A stretch of 64,000 nucleotides of DNA from an uncultured Eubacteriales bacterium (GTDB lineage Bacteria; Bacillota; Clostridia; Oscillospirales; Oscillospiraceae). A program made the position numbers and the translations under genes. Each line of letters begins with the position of its first letter. Position 1 is the stretch's first letter. Shown piece after piece: positions 1-10,804 of this stretch. The notes under the pieces were generated by a model. It worked only from the letters and a program-made list of their open reading frames with translations, was not told the origin of the DNA and ran no database searches. The DNA lies in assembly GCA_900546295.1 (NCBI GenBank), contig URCK01000001.1, positions 30,829 to 94,828 on the forward strand. The letters are read 5' to 3'.

Positions 1-518
<518 letters not shown>

Positions 519-531
519 CTATCCTCAACCC

Positions 532-1557
532 TCAAGAAATAAACATCGCATCGCCAAACGAGAAGAAACGATAGCGCTCCTTCACCGCTTCCTCGTAGGC
601 GTGCAGTACATGCTCGCGTCCCGCAAGCGCCGAAACGAGCATGATGAGCGTAGACTGCGGCAGGTGGAAATTCGTGATAAGCGCATCCATCACCTTGAAG
701 CGGTAGCCGGGATAGATGTAGATATTCGTCCAGCCCGCGCTCGGCTCCATGTGCCCATCCTCCTGCGCCCAGCTCTCAAGCGTGCGGCAGGAGGTGGTGC
801 CGACGCAGATCACGCGCCCGCCGTTTTTCTTTGTCTCGTTGATGAGCGCCGCCGTCTCCGGCGGGATGACGCAGTATTCGCTGTGCATATCATGCTGCTC
901 GATGTCGTCTTCCTTGACGGGACGGAACGTGCCGAGGCCGACGTGCAGCGTCACATAGCCGATGTTCACACCCTGCTTCTGAATCTTTTCCAGCAGCTCC
1001 GGCGTGAAGTGCAGCCCCGCCGTCGGCGCGGCCGCGCTGCCCTCGACCTTGGAGTAGACCGTCTGGTAGCGTTCCTGATCGGCAAGCTCTTCTTTGATGT
1101 AGGGCGGCAGCGGCATCTTGCCGAGGCGCTCGAGCACCTCAAGAAAAATACCTTCGTAGTCGAATTTCACCATGCGGTTGCCGTCAGGCAGCACGTCCGT
1201 GACTTCCGCCGTGAGCTCGCCGCCGCCAAACTGCATCTTCGCACCCTTGCGCAGGTGCTTGCCGGGACGCACGATGCACTCCCAGGTCTTCTCCCCCCGG
1301 TCAATGAGCAGCAGCACCTCGCATGCACCGCCGCCCGGCAGGCGCTGGCCTAAAAGGCGCGCAGGCAGTACGCGGGAGTTGTTCAGAATCAGGCAGTCGC
1401 CCGGCTTCAAAAACTCCGGCAGCTCGTAGAAATGCTGGTGCGAGATCGCGCCCGTCTCTTTATCGAGGCACATCAGGCGCGATTCATCGCGCTTTTCCAG
1501 CGGTGTCTGTGCGATCAGCTCCTCCGGGAGCTCGTAATCAAAATCTTTGGTCTTCAT
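532..1557 (-). CDS. queA: S-adenosylmethionine:tRNA ribosyltransferase-isomerase QueA
   Basis: Transfers and isomerises the ribosyl group of S-adenosylmethionine onto preQ1-modified tRNA, giving epoxyqueuosine. The protein has 341 residues, normal for the family. It begins [17 protein letters not shown] and carries the family blocks [36 protein letters not shown] and [19 protein letters not shown]. The reading frame is open further upstream, but the start at 1557 fits the family N-terminus, and upstream codons would run into the end of the SpoIID-like gene. It sits between that gene and tgt on one strand and is probably in the same transcript. Confidence 0.96.
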   Translation of the reverse strand: MKTKDFDYELPEELIAQTPLEKRDESRLMCLDKETGAISHQHFYELPEFLKPGDCLILNNSRVLPARLLGQRLPGGGACEVLLLIDRGEKTWECIVRPGKHLRKGAKMQFGGGELTAEVTDVLPDGNRMVKFDYEGIFLEVLERLGKMPLPPYIKEELADQERYQTVYSKVEGSAAAPTAGLHFTPELLEKIQKQGVNIGYVTLHVGLGTFRPVKEDDIEQHDMHSEYCVIPPETAALINETKKNGGRVICVGTTSCRTLESWAQEDGHMEPSAGWTNIYIYPGYRFKVMDALITNFHLPQSTLIMLVSALAGREHVLHAYEEAVKERYRFFSFGDAMFIS

Positions 1558-1571
1558 TGTTCTCTTTCCCG

Positions 1572-3137
1572 TTACGCGATCGTAACGCCCGTATAATAGA
1601 ATTGCAGGATATCCCGATAGCTGCGGCCGAGGTTTGCCATCGCGTATGCGCCCCACTGGCTCATGCCGACGTTGTGTCCGTAACCGCTGCCGGTGATCGT
1701 AAAGCTGCCGCTCGCCGCGCCGCCCGTCGAGGTGCTCTGCCCCAGCGCCGCCGTGCCGCTCGCGGTGATGGCATAGGCGCTGCCAGCGATGCTCGTCGTG
1801 CCGCCACTGCCATCAACAACGCACATTGAGCCAAGATCAACGCTCTCGCCGCTCTCGTTGACACTGTAGCCGCCGCTCGTGCCGCCACCGATCGTAAAGC
1901 GCTGGCTGCGCAGATTCAGCAGCGTCCGGCACGCTTCGCGCGAAACAGTCTTCGTCCCGTTCGTGCCGACAAAGGTGACGGAATAGACATTGCCCATGTC
2001 GGTAAAGGCGGAAACATAGACGTTTTTCACCGTGCCGACGCCATAGCCCTTACTGCCGAGAAGATTCGTCAGTTCAGAAGCCGTGTAGGTCGTCGACCAG
2101 TTGTACTTTGAAATGTGCGAGGCGATCTGCCCCTCGTAGGGGTCGATCCTGCCCTTGAGGTAAGGAACCTCCTTGCCCCAGACGTTCAGGCTATCTTCGC
2201 TCGCGCCGCCGTTGCTCGAATAGTAGACCGCGTCCTGCACGATCTGCCCGCCATAGTAGAGGCACTGCCCCGCCGTCTGATCGACCGCGGAGTCGGAGTA
2301 GGCGTTGCTCGCCGCCGTGCCCTGATAGACCTGACAGTGCGTTGCGGCGCAGATATCAAAGCCCTGCGAGCGGTGCTTCGTCTGGCAGGCGGCATAGGTG
2401 CGCGCGCAGACCGCCTGCGCCTTGAGCGCCTCAAGCGGCCAGTCCTTGCTCATTTCCCAAGGAATGACGCACTTGACATAGTCCTCCATGTTCACGACGT
2501 TGACGACGTTGATCGCGCCGCCCGTCACGCGCTGGTATTCAAAGCCACCGTAGTAGCGGTAGCCGCGAAACCACGTGACCGTCTTCTGCCCTGCCTCGAT
2601 GGGGCGGATGCCCAGCGAATAAAGGCCGCTCTGGTCGAACTCAAAGAGGATGGCGCCCGACTCCGTGGCAATGACCGTCACCCCTGTGCTGCTGCCGCCG
2701 GCGACCGTGCCGCCCGCACCGAACGAGTAGAGCGCGCCCTGCGCGCTGCCGTAGTCGCCGTAATTGCCCACGCGGACCACGAACGCACCGTTGTCGTAGG
2801 ATACAAAGCCGCCGTACTGCGCCGCGCGCGCCGAGGCGAGCGCATAGTCGTAAAACGTCTCTGCAAGCTGGATGTGATAGCTCTGATCCCGTATCACGGA
2901 GATCTTCTCATAGCTCGCAGGCAGCGCCGCAAGCTGCACAAAATTGCAGGAGCCGTCGTAATATCCCAGCGCATAGCCGCCAAAGGGCGAGTAATTCTGT
3001 AGTCTCGCCTCGTCCATGGCCTCATTGCCGTATTTTAGCCCCACCCTGAGCATATCATGTTCTGCGGCCTGTGCGCCCGCACACATCGCGCTGCACAACA
3101 GCAGCGAAAGGAGAAACGTCCTGCACCATTTTCTCAT
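1572..3137 (-). CDS. SpoIID/LytB-domain protein, secreted
   Basis: 521 residues. A signal peptide with a hydrophobic core after MRKWCRTF ends around AQA. About 130 residues that look SPOR-like follow ([20 protein letters not shown]). Then comes the SpoIID catalytic block with [14 protein letters not shown] and AVCARTYA; the Glu of PWEM matches the catalytic position of SpoIID lytic transglycosylases. The closing family motif [17 protein letters not shown] lies at the extreme C-terminus, separated by a Gly/Ser/Thr-rich linker of about 70 residues. SpoIID itself is about 340 residues, so this is a longer relative. The chosen ATG has a GGGGAGG site. A vegetative-type promoter precedes it, so a role outside engulfment is possible (inference). 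Confidence 0.88.
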   Translation of the reverse strand: MRKWCRTFLLSLLLCSAMCAGAQAAEHDMLRVGLKYGNEAMDEARLQNYSPFGGYALGYYDGSCNFVQLAALPASYEKISVIRDQSYHIQLAETFYDYALASARAAQYGGFVSYDNGAFVVRVGNYGDYGSAQGALYSFGAGGTVAGGSSTGVTVIATESGAILFEFDQSGLYSLGIRPIEAGQKTVTWFRGYRYYGGFEYQRVTGGAINVVNVVNMEDYVKCVIPWEMSKDWPLEALKAQAVCARTYAACQTKHRSQGFDICAATHCQVYQGTAASNAYSDSAVDQTAGQCLYYGGQIVQDAVYYSSNGGASEDSLNVWGKEVPYLKGRIDPYEGQIASHISKYNWSTTYTASELTNLLGSKGYGVGTVKNVYVSAFTDMGNVYSVTFVGTNGTKTVSREACRTLLNLRSQRFTIGGGTSGGYSVNESGESVDLGSMCVVDGSGGTTSIAGSAYAITASGTAALGQSTSTGGAASGSFTITGSGYGHNVGMSQWGAYAMANLGRSYRDILQFYYTGVTIA

Positions 3138-3182
3138 AGCATCCTCCCCGGAAGACCGGCATCCATACGAATCGTATTTTAC

Positions 3183-3211
3183 ATTATACGACAGTTCTCT
3201 TTCACTTTCAA
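3183..3211 (-). promoter_or_regulatory. Sigma-A type promoter for the SpoIID-like gene, queA and tgt
   Basis: Read on the minus strand: -35 TTGAAA (3206-3211), 17-base spacer, -10 TATAAT (3183-3188), about 50 bases ahead of the start at 3137. Confidence 0.7.
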
Positions 3212-3281
3212 GCACGTCCGCACATCTTTTCAGCCGCCGATGTACAAGCGGCGGCTCATTTCAAAAAAGGAGCGATGAACC

Positions 3282-4169
3282 ATGAAACCTCTTGTCTTTA
3301 CCGGCAGTGCCGTCGCCATCGTCACGCCCTTCAAGGGCGGCAAGGTGGACTTCCCCGCTTTTGACCATCTCGTTGCATGGCAGCTTCAGCAAGGCACCGA
3401 CGCCATCGTTGTCTGCGGCACGACAGGCGAGGCGGCGACGCTGAACTTAGAAGAGCGCAGAGCGCTCATCGAGCGCTGCGTGCGCATCGTCGACCATCGT
3501 GTGCCCGTCATCGCGGGCAGCGGCACAAACAGCACCTCCTCTGCCGTCGCCCTCTCGCGCGCCGCGCAGGCGTCCGGCGCCGATGCGCTGCTCACCGTCA
3601 CGCCATACTACAACAAATCCTCGCAAAACGGCCTTGTGCGCCATTTTTCCACCATTGCCGACGCGGTCGACATCCCGCTCATCCTCTACAACGTCCCCTC
3701 GCGCACCGGAGTAAGCTGCACGGCGCAGACCTATCAAAAGCTCGCCGCGCACCCGAACATCGTGGGCGTCAAGGAGGCAAGCGACGACTTTGACCTCATT
3801 CAGGAGACGCTGCACCTCTGTCCGCCGGACTTTACCCTCTGGAGCGGCAACGATTCTTCCACGACCGCCATCATGGCGCTCGGCGGCAAGGGCGTCATCT
3901 CCGTCGCCGCCAACATCGTCCCGCGCGAAATGCACGAGCTGACGCAGCTCTGCCTTGCCGGACGCTTTCAGGAGGCCGCCCAGCTCCAGATCCGGCTGCA
4001 CGAGTTGATCGGGGCGCTCTTCTGCGAGGTCAACCCCATCCCCGTCAAGGCAGCGATGGAAAAGCTTGGCCTTTGCGGCGGCGAGCTGCGGCTGCCGCTG
4101 TGTACGATCTCCGATCGCAATTTGCCGCGCCTCACGCGCGCGATGCAGGACTTCGGCGTCATGGTATAA
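3282..4169 (+). CDS. dapA: 4-hydroxy-tetrahydrodipicolinate synthase
   Basis: Condenses pyruvate and aspartate semialdehyde, the first committed step to diaminopimelate and lysine, and also to dipicolinate in spores. 295 residues, typical length. The Schiff-base lysine lies in IVGVKEASDD; the GTTGEAATL motif and the YYNKSSQNGL/YNVPSRTG tyrosine blocks are present. A GGAG site stands ahead of the ATG. The gene stands alone on the plus strand, divergent from the SpoIID-like gene. A GC-rich hairpin (3232-3256) lies in its short leader. No lysine riboswitch is visible. Confidence 0.97.
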   Translation: MKPLVFTGSAVAIVTPFKGGKVDFPAFDHLVAWQLQQGTDAIVVCGTTGEAATLNLEERRALIERCVRIVDHRVPVIAGSGTNSTSSAVALSRAAQASGADALLTVTPYYNKSSQNGLVRHFSTIADAVDIPLILYNVPSRTGVSCTAQTYQKLAAHPNIVGVKEASDDFDLIQETLHLCPPDFTLWSGNDSSTTAIMALGGKGVISVAANIVPREMHELTQLCLAGRFQEAAQLQIRLHELIGALFCEVNPIPVKAAMEKLGLCGGELRLPLCTISDRNLPRLTRAMQDFGVMV

Positions 4170-4173
4170 GCGG

Positions 4174-4241
4174 TATTCACGCTGCATTCATTCCGCATTC
4201 ACCAGATATTCATGTGATATTCGCCATATTCGCGACATTCA
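4174..4241. repeat. Array of seven ATTC boxes at 11- then 9-base spacing
   Basis: Seven copies of (C/T)ATTC begin at 4174, 4185, 4196, 4207, 4218, 4227 and 4236, giving intervals of 11, 11, 11, 11, 9 and 9 bases. The array lies between the convergent genes dapA and tyrS, just before the tyrS terminator. Bases between boxes are not conserved, so this is a phased motif rather than a simple tandem duplication. Confidence 0.55.
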
Positions 4242-4270
4242 TTTTCCGTTTTCTCGTTTGTGCATTTCGT

Positions 4271-4312
4271 CAAAAAGCAGGTCCTGCGCCGATATTGGCG
4301 CAGGACCTGCTG
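4271..4312 (-). terminator. Intrinsic terminator of tyrS
   Basis: Perfect 14-bp inverted repeat, arms 4277-4290 and 4297-4310, with a six-base loop. On the minus strand it is followed by a T run (plus-strand AAAAA at 4272-4276). It may also stop dapA transcripts. Confidence 0.85.
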
Positions 4313-4338
4313 CGTTTACGCCTTGTAATCAGTCGTTC

Positions 4339-5562
4339 TCAGGCCTTCACACGATGGAAGACCTTCTTGCCCTTACGGACGATGATGCCCTCGCCCTCAA
4401 AACGCTCGCGCGCAAGGCTCTCGTCGATGGAGGCAACCTTCACGTCATCCACCGTCACACCGCCCTGCTGCACAAGACGGCGCGCCTCGCCGCGGGACGG
4501 GCACAGGCCGGTCGTGACCAGCATGGAGAGCACGTTGATGCTGCCGTTTTCAAAGTCGGCGTCAGTGAGCACGCTCGTCGGCATGTTGGCAGAATCACCG
4601 CCCGCGCCGAAGAGCGCCTTGGCAGACTCCTCCGCCTTCTTTGCCTCCTCTTCCCCGTGGACGAGCGCGGTGAGCTCGTAGGCGAGGATCTCCTTGGCGC
4701 GGTTGAGCTGGCTGCCCTCCCACTTGTCCATCTCGTCGATCTGCTCGAGCGGCAGGAAGGTGAGCATGCGGATGCACTTCAAAACGTCGCTGTCGCCCAC
4801 GTTGCGCCAGTACTGGTAGAAGTCGTAGGGAGAGGTCTTCTTCGGGTCGAGCCAGACAGCATTGCCCGCCGTCTTGCCCATCTTGTGGCCCTGTGAGTCG
4901 GTCAGCAGCGTGATGGTCATCGCGTGCGCGTCCTTGCCGAGCTTGCGGCGGATGAGCTCCGTGCCGCCGAGCATGTTGGACCACTGGTCGTCGCCGCCGA
5001 ACTGCATATTGCAGCCGTAGTGCTGGAAGAGGTGGTAGAAATCGTAGGACTGCATGATCATGTAGTTGAACTCAAGGAAGGAAAGCCCCTTCTCCATGCG
5101 CTGCTCATAGCACTTAGCGCGCAGCATGTTGTTCACAGAGAAGCACGCGCCCACCTCGCGCAGCAGCTCAATATAGTTGAGATTCAGCAGCCAGTCAGCG
5201 TTGTTGACCATGATGGCCTTGCCCTCGCCGAAGTCGATGAAACGCTCCATCTGGCGCTTGAAGCACTCCGCGTTGTGGTCAATATCCTCCTTGGTGAGCA
5301 TCTTGCGCATGTCCGTGCGGCCCGAGGGGTCGCCGATCATGGTCGTGCCGCCGCCGATGAGCGCGACAGGCTGGTTGCCCGCCATCTGGAGACGCTTCAT
5401 CAGCGTCAGCGCCATAAAGTGGCCGGCCGTCAGGCTGTCGGCCGTGCAGTCAAAGCCAATGTAGAACTTGGCCTTGCCCGCGTTGACCATTTCGCGGATC
5501 TCTTCCTCATTCGTGACCTGCGCCAGCAGGCCGCGCGCCTGCAGCTCTTCGTAAATACCCAT
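4339..5562 (-). CDS. tyrS: Tyrosyl-tRNA synthetase
   Basis: Charges tRNA-Tyr. 407 residues, class I synthetase. The HIGH-type signature is present as TAGHFMAL, the KMSKS loop as HKMGKTAGNA, and an S4-like RNA-binding domain closes the protein (LVQQGGVTVDDVKV). The start is the ATG at 5562, preceded by GGAGG, although the frame is open for another 56 codons through the T-box leader. A Tyr-type T-box controls it and a strong terminator follows. Confidence 0.97.
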   Translation of the reverse strand: MGIYEELQARGLLAQVTNEEEIREMVNAGKAKFYIGFDCTADSLTAGHFMALTLMKRLQMAGNQPVALIGGGTTMIGDPSGRTDMRKMLTKEDIDHNAECFKRQMERFIDFGEGKAIMVNNADWLLNLNYIELLREVGACFSVNNMLRAKCYEQRMEKGLSFLEFNYMIMQSYDFYHLFQHYGCNMQFGGDDQWSNMLGGTELIRRKLGKDAHAMTITLLTDSQGHKMGKTAGNAVWLDPKKTSPYDFYQYWRNVGDSDVLKCIRMLTFLPLEQIDEMDKWEGSQLNRAKEILAYELTALVHGEEEAKKAEESAKALFGAGGDSANMPTSVLTDADFENGSINVLSMLVTTGLCPSRGEARRLVQQGGVTVDDVKVASIDESLARERFEGEGIIVRKGKKVFHRVKA

Positions 5563-5624
5563 TTTCGTTCCTCCTATGTTCATTTTCATTTGATTTTCGG
5601 ACATTCCCGGGCGCTTCCGGGTAA

Positions 5625-5893
5625 GAAAAAACGCCCCCTGTCCGTTCGGACAGAGGGCGAGCATGACTCGCGGTACCACCTCTGGTTCGCCGCCTTTTCG
5701 CAAAGGCAGCCTCACGGAGTGCAGACACACTCCCGCGCGATAACGGGCGCTCCCGGGGCGCGCCTACTGGAAGAAACTTCGTTCGGGCGCCGGCTCCGCG
5801 GTGTATTTTGGCACGTTTCCTCTCCTTCTCTCACCGGCCGAAGGCTCTCTTTGCAGGAAACTCTTGCTTACTTCTCCGCTTCATCACCGTAAA
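5625..5893 (-). promoter_or_regulatory. T-box riboswitch, Tyr specifier, upstream of tyrS
   Basis: The conserved T-box GGTGGTACCGCG is read on the minus strand (plus 5669-5683). It is followed by a terminator hairpin with arms at 5632-5643 and 5648-5659 and six Ts. The likely specifier is UAC (tyrosine) at 5803-5805, followed by A and the closing helix CCGC, the same layout as in the other two T-boxes here. Uncharged tRNA-Tyr would favour the antiterminator and switch on tyrS. Confidence 0.92.
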
Positions 5894-5900
5894 CGCAATT

Positions 5901-5929
5901 ATTGTACCGAAAAGGCTCACGCTTGTCAA
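5901..5929 (-). promoter_or_regulatory. Sigma-A promoter for the tyrS T-box leader
   Basis: -35 TTGACA (5924-5929), 17-base spacer, -10 TACAAT (5901-5906), read on the minus strand. The -35 box overlaps the stop codon of the upstream M28-like gene. Confidence 0.85.
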
Positions 5930-6873
5930 GCCTTTTGCGGATGGTAGTTCATAATGAGCCTGCAAAGCCCTTCGCGCAGAAGGGCAATGTTCTCTTCGTC
6001 GATCTCTCCCGTGCCGCGCGGCAGGATGCAGCGGCCGAAGCCCGCGACCTTCTTGCAGGCGCACACGGCCGTGCTGTGCGGAAAAGCCCTGTTGTCCGAC
6101 GGGAAAATGATCTGACCGTCCGTCTTTAAAAAGCAGGTCTTCTTTTCGCCGTTGACGAAATTCCCGTTGATGGCATCGAGCAGGTCGCCGTCCCAGCGCG
6201 TCGCCTTGCTCGGCAGCACCAGCAGCTCGTCCCCCTCGCCCACGCAGTCGACGACGAAGACCGGCTTCTCCTTGAGGCACGGGTACGCGCGGCGCAGGCG
6301 CTTTGCGCCCTTGCCCGTCTGCGCGCCGCCATCGAGGAAGAGGAAGCAGGCCTCGCCGCGGTAGCGCGGCGTCAGCGTCTTTGCGACCTCGAGCAGCGTC
6401 ACGACGCCGGAGGTGTTGGCGTTGCGGTTGTTCTTTTCGTCAGGGCCGTACTTCGGATAAAAAAGCGCCACGACCAGAAGCAGCAGAAAAAGCGGCAGCA
6501 TCATGCCCGGCAGATTCAGTGGAAACGTCACGGCAAGGGAGAGCAAAAAGCTCCCCGCCACCATCAAAAGCGGATAAAGCGCCTGATAGAGCAGGAACGT
6601 CAGCGGCCGCGTCGGGCAGATGAGCGGCGGCAGGAGTTCCCGCACGCCCGTGTCGTAATGCGCCGCAAGAACGATCTTCGCCTTGTCGATATCGCCCACG
6701 ACCACATTCGTCATGCTGCCGCCCGCGGCAAGCACGCTCTCCCCGCTCTCAAGCTTCGGCGTGTAGCCGAGCTCCTTGAACGTGTGGACGAGCCATGTGC
6801 GAAACTCCATTTTTTCTTTTTCCTTGCGGCGCAGCGGAAAATCCCGCTCGATGCGCGCAGCAAACTCATTCAT
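5926..6873 (-). CDS. M28-peptidase-like membrane protein with degenerate metal site
   Basis: 315 residues. The fold looks like M28 aminopeptidases: AAHYDTG near residue 75 carries the first metal-ligand pair, and VVDCVGEGD later carries another. The bridging-Asp motif (usually DNASG) reads NANTSG, the catalytic Glu-Glu pair reads GG in FLFLDGGAQ, and the final ligand His of SDH reads SDN. A stretch of membrane helices (about residues 100-150) is inserted between the first and second motifs. The ATG at 6873 has an AAAGGA site. It is probably not an active peptidase; the true role is unknown. Confidence 0.75.
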   Translation of the reverse strand: MNEFAARIERDFPLRRKEKEKMEFRTWLVHTFKELGYTPKLESGESVLAAGGSMTNVVVGDIDKAKIVLAAHYDTGVRELLPPLICPTRPLTFLLYQALYPLLMVAGSFLLSLAVTFPLNLPGMMLPLFLLLLVVALFYPKYGPDEKNNRNANTSGVVTLLEVAKTLTPRYRGEACFLFLDGGAQTGKGAKRLRRAYPCLKEKPVFVVDCVGEGDELLVLPSKATRWDGDLLDAINGNFVNGEKKTCFLKTDGQIIFPSDNRAFPHSTAVCACKKVAGFGRCILPRGTGEIDEENIALLREGLCRLIMNYHPQKA

Positions 6874-6934
6874 GCCGTTTTTCCTTTCCCCAAGAGCGTT
6901 CAAAAGCCATCCTTATCTTGCAAGTAGTTTTGCT

Positions 6935-8620
<1,686 letters not shown>

Positions 8621-8647
8621 CGCTCATTCTCCTGCAAAGCGTTTTTC

Positions 8648-9115
8648 TTACTTGGTCTGGCGCTGTCTCTGCATCTCTTCGATCTCGCCGCACAGCTCGG
8701 CGGCGGACTCGTTCTCGCGCATCACGACGAGCACCGTGTCGTCGCCGGCCACGGTGCCAACCTTGGACGAAACGTCCATACCGTCAAAAGCCGCGCCCGC
8801 CGCGGGACCAAGGCCCGGCATCGTCTTGATGAGCACCAGATTCTGCGCGCAGTCGACCGAAATGATGCTCTCGCGCAGGATCGTCTGCAAGCGGTCGGCA
8901 AGGTTGAGCTTCACCTTCTGTGCGGACACGGCATAGCGGTAAGTACCGTTGCCGGTCGGCTCCTTGATCAGATGCAGCTGCTTGATATCGCGGGAGATCG
9001 TCGCCTGTGTGCAGGAAATGCCCTCCTGACGCAGACTGTCGATCAACTGCTCCTGCGTTTCGATCGCCGAGGCGGCAATGATCGCAAGGATCTTCTCCTG
9101 TCTCTCATTCTTCAT
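8648..9115 (-). CDS. argR: Arginine repressor ArgR/AhrC
   Basis: 155 residues. The N-terminal winged helix (CTQATISRDIKQLHL) binds ARG boxes; the C-terminal domain binds arginine and forms hexamers (MPGLGPAAGAAFDGM and GTVAGDDTVLVV). It controls arginine metabolism. Its start lies 11 bases inside the 3' end of nadK, so translation is probably coupled. The linkage to recN and nadK is widespread in Firmicutes. Confidence 0.95.
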   Translation of the reverse strand: MKNERQEKILAIIAASAIETQEQLIDSLRQEGISCTQATISRDIKQLHLIKEPTGNGTYRYAVSAQKVKLNLADRLQTILRESIISVDCAQNLVLIKTMPGLGPAAGAAFDGMDVSSKVGTVAGDDTVLVVMRENESAAELCGEIEEMQRQRQTK

Positions 9116-9986
9116 TGCTGAGTCCTCCCATCAACATTTTCTTTTGTAGAATTTCGCAAAAGCTTCGTTTGGTCAGCCGGACCAGTTTGGTGTCAAATTT
9201 GGAGCGGCGCACCTCCACGCAGTCTCCGCTGCGCAGGGAAAAGGCGCGTCCGCCGTCCACGCTCAAAAGCACAGGCTTATAGCTGTTTTTCTCCGTCTGC
9301 ACGGTGATGACCCGCTCGGACGAGAGTACATAGGCGTTGGCGTGCACACTGTGGGCGCAGATGGGCGAAACGATGAAATTCCGCGCCGTCGGCTCCACGA
9401 CCGGCCCGCCCGCCGAGAGTGAATACGCCGTCGACCCCGTGGGGCTTGCAACGATGACGCCGTCGCCCGCAATATCCACAAGCTTGCCCTGTTCGGTGGA
9501 TATCTTCAGCCGAATCACACGCGAGACGTTGCCGCGTGCGATGAGCGCCTCGTTGAGGGCAAGGTTCGAGTAAATCACGCGCCCGTCGCGCAGCACATTC
9601 ACATCGAGCATCATGCGGCTTTCCACATCGTACTTTCCGTTGCACAGATCTCGCAGGCGCGCGAGGTCCTTGCTTTCAAGCTCGGCCATAAAGCCGAGAC
9701 TGCCAAGGTTCACGCCCAGCACCGGAACATCCCGGTGCGCCGCCGTTTTGGAAAGGTGGAGGATCGTTCCGTCGCCGCCGAAGGCGACGATCAGATCCGC
9801 CCCGCGCAGCTCCTGCTGCAGCGGTTCGATCGCCAGCCCGAAGCCCTCGATCTTTTCCTGGTTGCGGAACGGCAGGCACACTACATTCGGGCAGCCCGCT
9901 TCGTCAAGCACGCGCTTGGCTTCCCTGGCGACGCGAAGCTGCGCATCGCGGTAGGGATTGGGGCATAAGATGACCTTTTTCAGCAT
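9105..9986 (-). CDS. nadK: NAD kinase
   Basis: Phosphorylates NAD to NADP. 293 residues. The GGDG motif is in IVAFGGDGTILHL, followed by NLGSLGFMAE and PTGSTAYSLSAGGPVV, all hallmarks of the family. The start at 9986 has a GGAGGG site and overlaps the end of tlyA by seven bases. It overlaps argR by 11 bases, so the three genes are tightly coupled. Confidence 0.96.
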   Translation of the reverse strand: MLKKVILCPNPYRDAQLRVAREAKRVLDEAGCPNVVCLPFRNQEKIEGFGLAIEPLQQELRGADLIVAFGGDGTILHLSKTAAHRDVPVLGVNLGSLGFMAELESKDLARLRDLCNGKYDVESRMMLDVNVLRDGRVIYSNLALNEALIARGNVSRVIRLKISTEQGKLVDIAGDGVIVASPTGSTAYSLSAGGPVVEPTARNFIVSPICAHSVHANAYVLSSERVITVQTEKNSYKPVLLSVDGGRAFSLRSGDCVEVRRSKFDTKLVRLTKRSFCEILQKKMLMGGLSNEE

Positions 9987-10804
9987 CCCGCGCCCTCCTT
10001 CCCGTGGTCGAGCGCCGCGTGCGACTGCTCGACAAGGCCTTTTAGGTCGAAGGTCTTCTCCTCCCACTCGCCGCTTTCAAGATAGCCGAGGTATTCGATG
10101 TTCCCCTCAGGGCCGCGGATGGGCGAGAAAGTAATATCAAGTACTGTAAAGCCAGATTCCTTTGCATGGTTTAAAAAGTGCTCCAGCACCTCCAGATGCA
10201 CGGCCGGGTCGCGGACGACGCCCTTTTTCCCCACCTTTTCGCGCCCCGCTTCAAACTGGGGCTTGATGAGGCAGGCAACGTGTCCGCCCGCTTTCAGCAC
10301 GCGGTGAACCGCGGGCAAAATAAGCTTGAGCGAGATGAAGGAAACGTCGATGCTCGCAAAATCCAGCTCGTCGGGGATCTGCTCGTGGTCAAGATAGCGC
10401 GCGTTCGTGCGCTCCATGCACACCACGCGCTCGTCCGATCTGAGCTTCCAGTCGAGCTGGCCGTAACCAACGTCAACGGAGTAGACCTTCACCGCGCCGT
10501 TTTGCAGCATACAGTCGGTAAAGCCGCCGGTCGAGGCGCCGATGTCGGCGCAGATACAGCCGCCGAGCTTGAGGCCAAAGGTCATCATCGCCTTTTCAAG
10601 CTTGAGTCCCCCGCGGCTGACATAGCGCAGGGTATTGCCGCGCACCTCGATCTGTGCGTCGTTGGGAATGGCGGTGCCCGCCTTGTCCACGCGCTGCCCG
10701 TCCACAAAGACAAGCCCGCTCATGATCATCGCCTGCGCGCGCTGGCGGGTCTGCTCCAATCCACGTTCTACGAGCAGCACGTCCAATCTTGTCTTATTGC
10801 TCAT
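9980..10804 (-). CDS. tlyA: TlyA-family rRNA 2'-O-methyltransferase
   Basis: 274 residues. An S4 RNA-binding domain comes first (MSNKTRLDVLLVERGLEQTR), then an FtsJ-like methyltransferase fold with the SAM-binding block CADIGASTGGFTDCMLQNGA. The family is known for 2'-O-methylation of rRNA; members are often mislabelled hemolysins. It overlaps the dxs stop by four bases (ATGA) and nadK by seven. This is the ftsJ-like position of the OLE RNA gene cluster. Confidence 0.93.
   Translation of the reverse strand: MSNKTRLDVLLVERGLEQTRQRAQAMIMSGLVFVDGQRVDKAGTAIPNDAQIEVRGNTLRYVSRGGLKLEKAMMTFGLKLGGCICADIGASTGGFTDCMLQNGAVKVYSVDVGYGQLDWKLRSDERVVCMERTNARYLDHEQIPDELDFASIDVSFISLKLILPAVHRVLKAGGHVACLIKPQFEAGREKVGKKGVVRDPAVHLEVLEHFLNHAKESGFTVLDITFSPIRGPEGNIEYLGYLESGEWEEKTFDLKGLVEQSHAALDHGKEGAGC

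Noticed and set aside
601..1353. 250-residue plus-strand frame opposite queA
   Set aside because: Composition is Arg/Ala/Leu-rich shadow of a GC-rich gene, with no ribosome binding site; queA on the other strand is certain.
3232..3256. Hairpin before dapA as a lysine riboswitch
   Set aside because: The leader is far too short for a lysine riboswitch; only a simple GC-rich hairpin is present.
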